This document shows, in pieces, positions 5,986-7,047 of a stretch of DNA of 7,047 nt. Each line of letters begins with the position of its first letter. Position 1 is the stretch's first letter. The translations under genes and the position numbers were made by a program. The notes beneath the pieces were generated by a model. The model did not search any database. It was not told where the DNA came from and saw only the letters and a list, made by a program, of their open reading frames with translations. The stretch is from an uncultured Actinoplanes sp. (GTDB lineage: Bacteria > Actinomycetota > Actinomycetes > Mycobacteriales > Micromonosporaceae), in the NCBI GenBank assembly GCA_934667465.1, contig CAKUMG010000289.1:1-7047 (forward strand), written 5' to 3'.

Positions 5986-7047
5986 CGCTGCGCATCGGGG
6001 TGGACGGGCGGGTGCTCACCGACCGTTACCACGGGATCGGCCGGGTCGCGTACGAGCTGATCCGTGGCCTGGCCCGGACACCCGGCATCGACGTCGTGGT
6101 CTTCACCGGCACCGGCCACACCCGCCGCTTCGACCTGGCGGAGCTGGCCCGCAACCGCGCGGTCACGGTCGAGCCCGTGGCGATGGGTCCGGTGGACGTG
6201 CGGCAGCTGTGGCGCTGGCGCGCGCCGCTGCGGCGTACGGGCGTGCAGGTCATGGTCTTCCCGTACCACCTGGGGGCGGCGCCGTTCCCGGGCGTGCCGA
6301 GCGTGTCGCTGGTGCACGACTGCATCTTCGAGGCCGAGCCCCGCTTCGCGCCGTCGTGGCGGGTGCGGCTCGCCTACCGGGCGGTGACCTCGGTGGCCGT
6401 GCGCACGTCGGCGGTGGCCACGGTCAGCCGGGCGTCGGCGGACGAGGTCGAGCGCTGGTACGGGGTCCGGCCCGCCCACGTCATCCCCAACGGCGTCGAC
6501 CAGCACCTGCGCGGGACCGCGGAGGGTACGCGGCGGCTGCGCGACGAGTTCGGCCTCGAACCCGGCTACGTGCTGCACGTCGGGGCGCAGCGGCCGCACA
6601 AGAACGTGCCCGTGCTGGTGGAGGCGCTCGCGGCACTGCCCGGGGAGCGGCTCGTGCTGGTGGGGTCGGCGGACGAGCGGTTCGGTGACGAGGTGGGTGC
6701 CGCGATCGGGCGGTGGGGCGTCGCGGACCGGGTCGTGCGGTTGCCGTTCGTGCCCGAGGAGCTGCTGGGCAGCCTGTATGCGGGGGCGCGCGTGTTCGCG
6801 TACCCCTCCCTGGTCGAGGGTTTCGGCCTGCCGGTCCTGGAGGCGATGGTCGCCGGGACACCCGTGATCGCCGCCGACGTGCCGGTGCTGCGGGAGGTGG
6901 GCGGGCCGGCCGCCCGATATGTCACCCCGCGCTGTGCCGCGGCCTGGAGTGCGGCTCTCGCCGCGGATCTGCCTGCTTCCGGGGCCGCGCATGCCGCGCA
7001 CTTCACCTGGGACGCGGCCGCGGCCCGGCGGGCGGGCGCCAGCCGGG
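5982..7047 (+). CDS. GT4 glycosyltransferase, 3' end beyond the window
   Basis: The frame is open from ATG 5982 to the last base, giving 355 residues with no stop. It is a GT-B fold, retaining glycosyltransferase of family GT4, the group of mannosyltransferase-like enzymes. The N-terminus reads IGVDGRVL (5-12) with the glycine loop HGIGR (17-21). VHDCIF (111-116) carries the His112-Asp113 pair usual in this group, and ATVSRASADEV and VIPNGVD follow. The donor domain starts near VGAQRPHKN (200-208), with Lys207 as the likely phosphate-binding residue, and E-x7-E is Glu279 to Glu287 (EGFGLPVLE). HFTWDAAA near the right edge is the usual last helix, so perhaps 10-30 residues are missing. The start overlaps the flippase stop (ATGA) and has a strong Shine-Dalgarno. 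It probably acts in the cytoplasm, adding a sugar to the lipid-linked glycan. Donor sugar is not determinable; mannose or another hexose is only a family-level guess. Confidence 0.9.
   Translation, partial: MTLRIGVDGRVLTDRYHGIGRVAYELIRGLARTPGIDVVVFTGTGHTRRFDLAELARNRAVTVEPVAMGPVDVRQLWRWRAPLRRTGVQVMVFPYHLGAAPFPGVPSVSLVHDCIFEAEPRFAPSWRVRLAYRAVTSVAVRTSAVATVSRASADEVERWYGVRPAHVIPNGVDQHLRGTAEGTRRLRDEFGLEPGYVLHVGAQRPHKNVPVLVEALAALPGERLVLVGSADERFGDEVGAAIGRWGVADRVVRLPFVPEELLGSLYAGARVFAYPSLVEGFGLPVLEAMVAGTPVIAADVPVLREVGGPAARYVTPRCAAAWSAALAADLPASGAAHAAHFTWDAAAARRAGASR

Noticed and set aside
5688..7001. A 437-codon open frame on the minus strand
   Set aside because: It is antisense to the end of the flippase and the second GT4 gene, both of which show conserved motifs; the minus product is low-complexity.
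125..7047. CRISPR arrays, tRNA or rRNA genes, insertion sequences, or rho-independent terminators between genes
   Set aside because: I saw no regularly spaced repeats, RNA-gene signatures or transposase motifs, and there is no intergenic space after position 124 for a terminator.

Overview
The window is a dense, very GC-rich stretch, roughly 70% or more by eye, with strong G/C preference at third codon positions and frequent GTG starts. It looks like an actinomycete chromosome. The Micromonosporaceae or a relative is plausible, but that assignment is an inference from base composition and gene style, not from a marker gene.

Layout: bases 1-124 are a short, less GC-rich leader with no gene, holding an inverted repeat, a near-identical pair of direct repeats and a Shine-Dalgarno sequence. 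After it come six genes, all on the + strand, with no gap between any of them: (1) a short family-2-like glycosyltransferase with altered signature motifs (125-754); (2) a GT4 glycosyltransferase with an unexplained C-terminal extension of about 120 residues (751-2241); (3) an SGNH/GDSL-hydrolase-like protein with altered catalytic blocks and a strongly basic insert (2238-2978); (4) a polytopic GT-C (GT39/ArnT-like) glycosyltransferase with a C-terminal soluble domain (2975-4597); (5) a Wzx-like MOP-superfamily polysaccharide flippase (4594-5985); (6) a second GT4 glycosyltransferase that runs off the right edge (5982->7047). All five gene junctions are 4-base stop/start overlaps (GTGA four times, ATGA once), so this is one translationally coupled operon.

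Together the genes look like part of a cell-surface or exported glycan pathway. Cytoplasmic GT4 enzymes (2 and 6, perhaps with 1) would build a lipid-linked oligosaccharide. The flippase (5) would move it across the membrane. The GT-C enzyme (4) would add sugars from a polyprenyl-phosphate donor on the outer face. The SGNH-like protein (3) may add or remove an acyl group. No initiating phosphoglycosyltransferase, Wzy-type polymerase, chain-length regulator or nucleotide-sugar synthesis gene is visible, so the locus almost certainly continues to the right and possibly elsewhere. The sugar, acceptor and final product cannot be read from the sequence.

I do not see a wholly new system. The points most worth a second look are the three altered or enlarged proteins (1, 2 and 3), which may form a lineage-specific module within an otherwise recognisable glycan operon.
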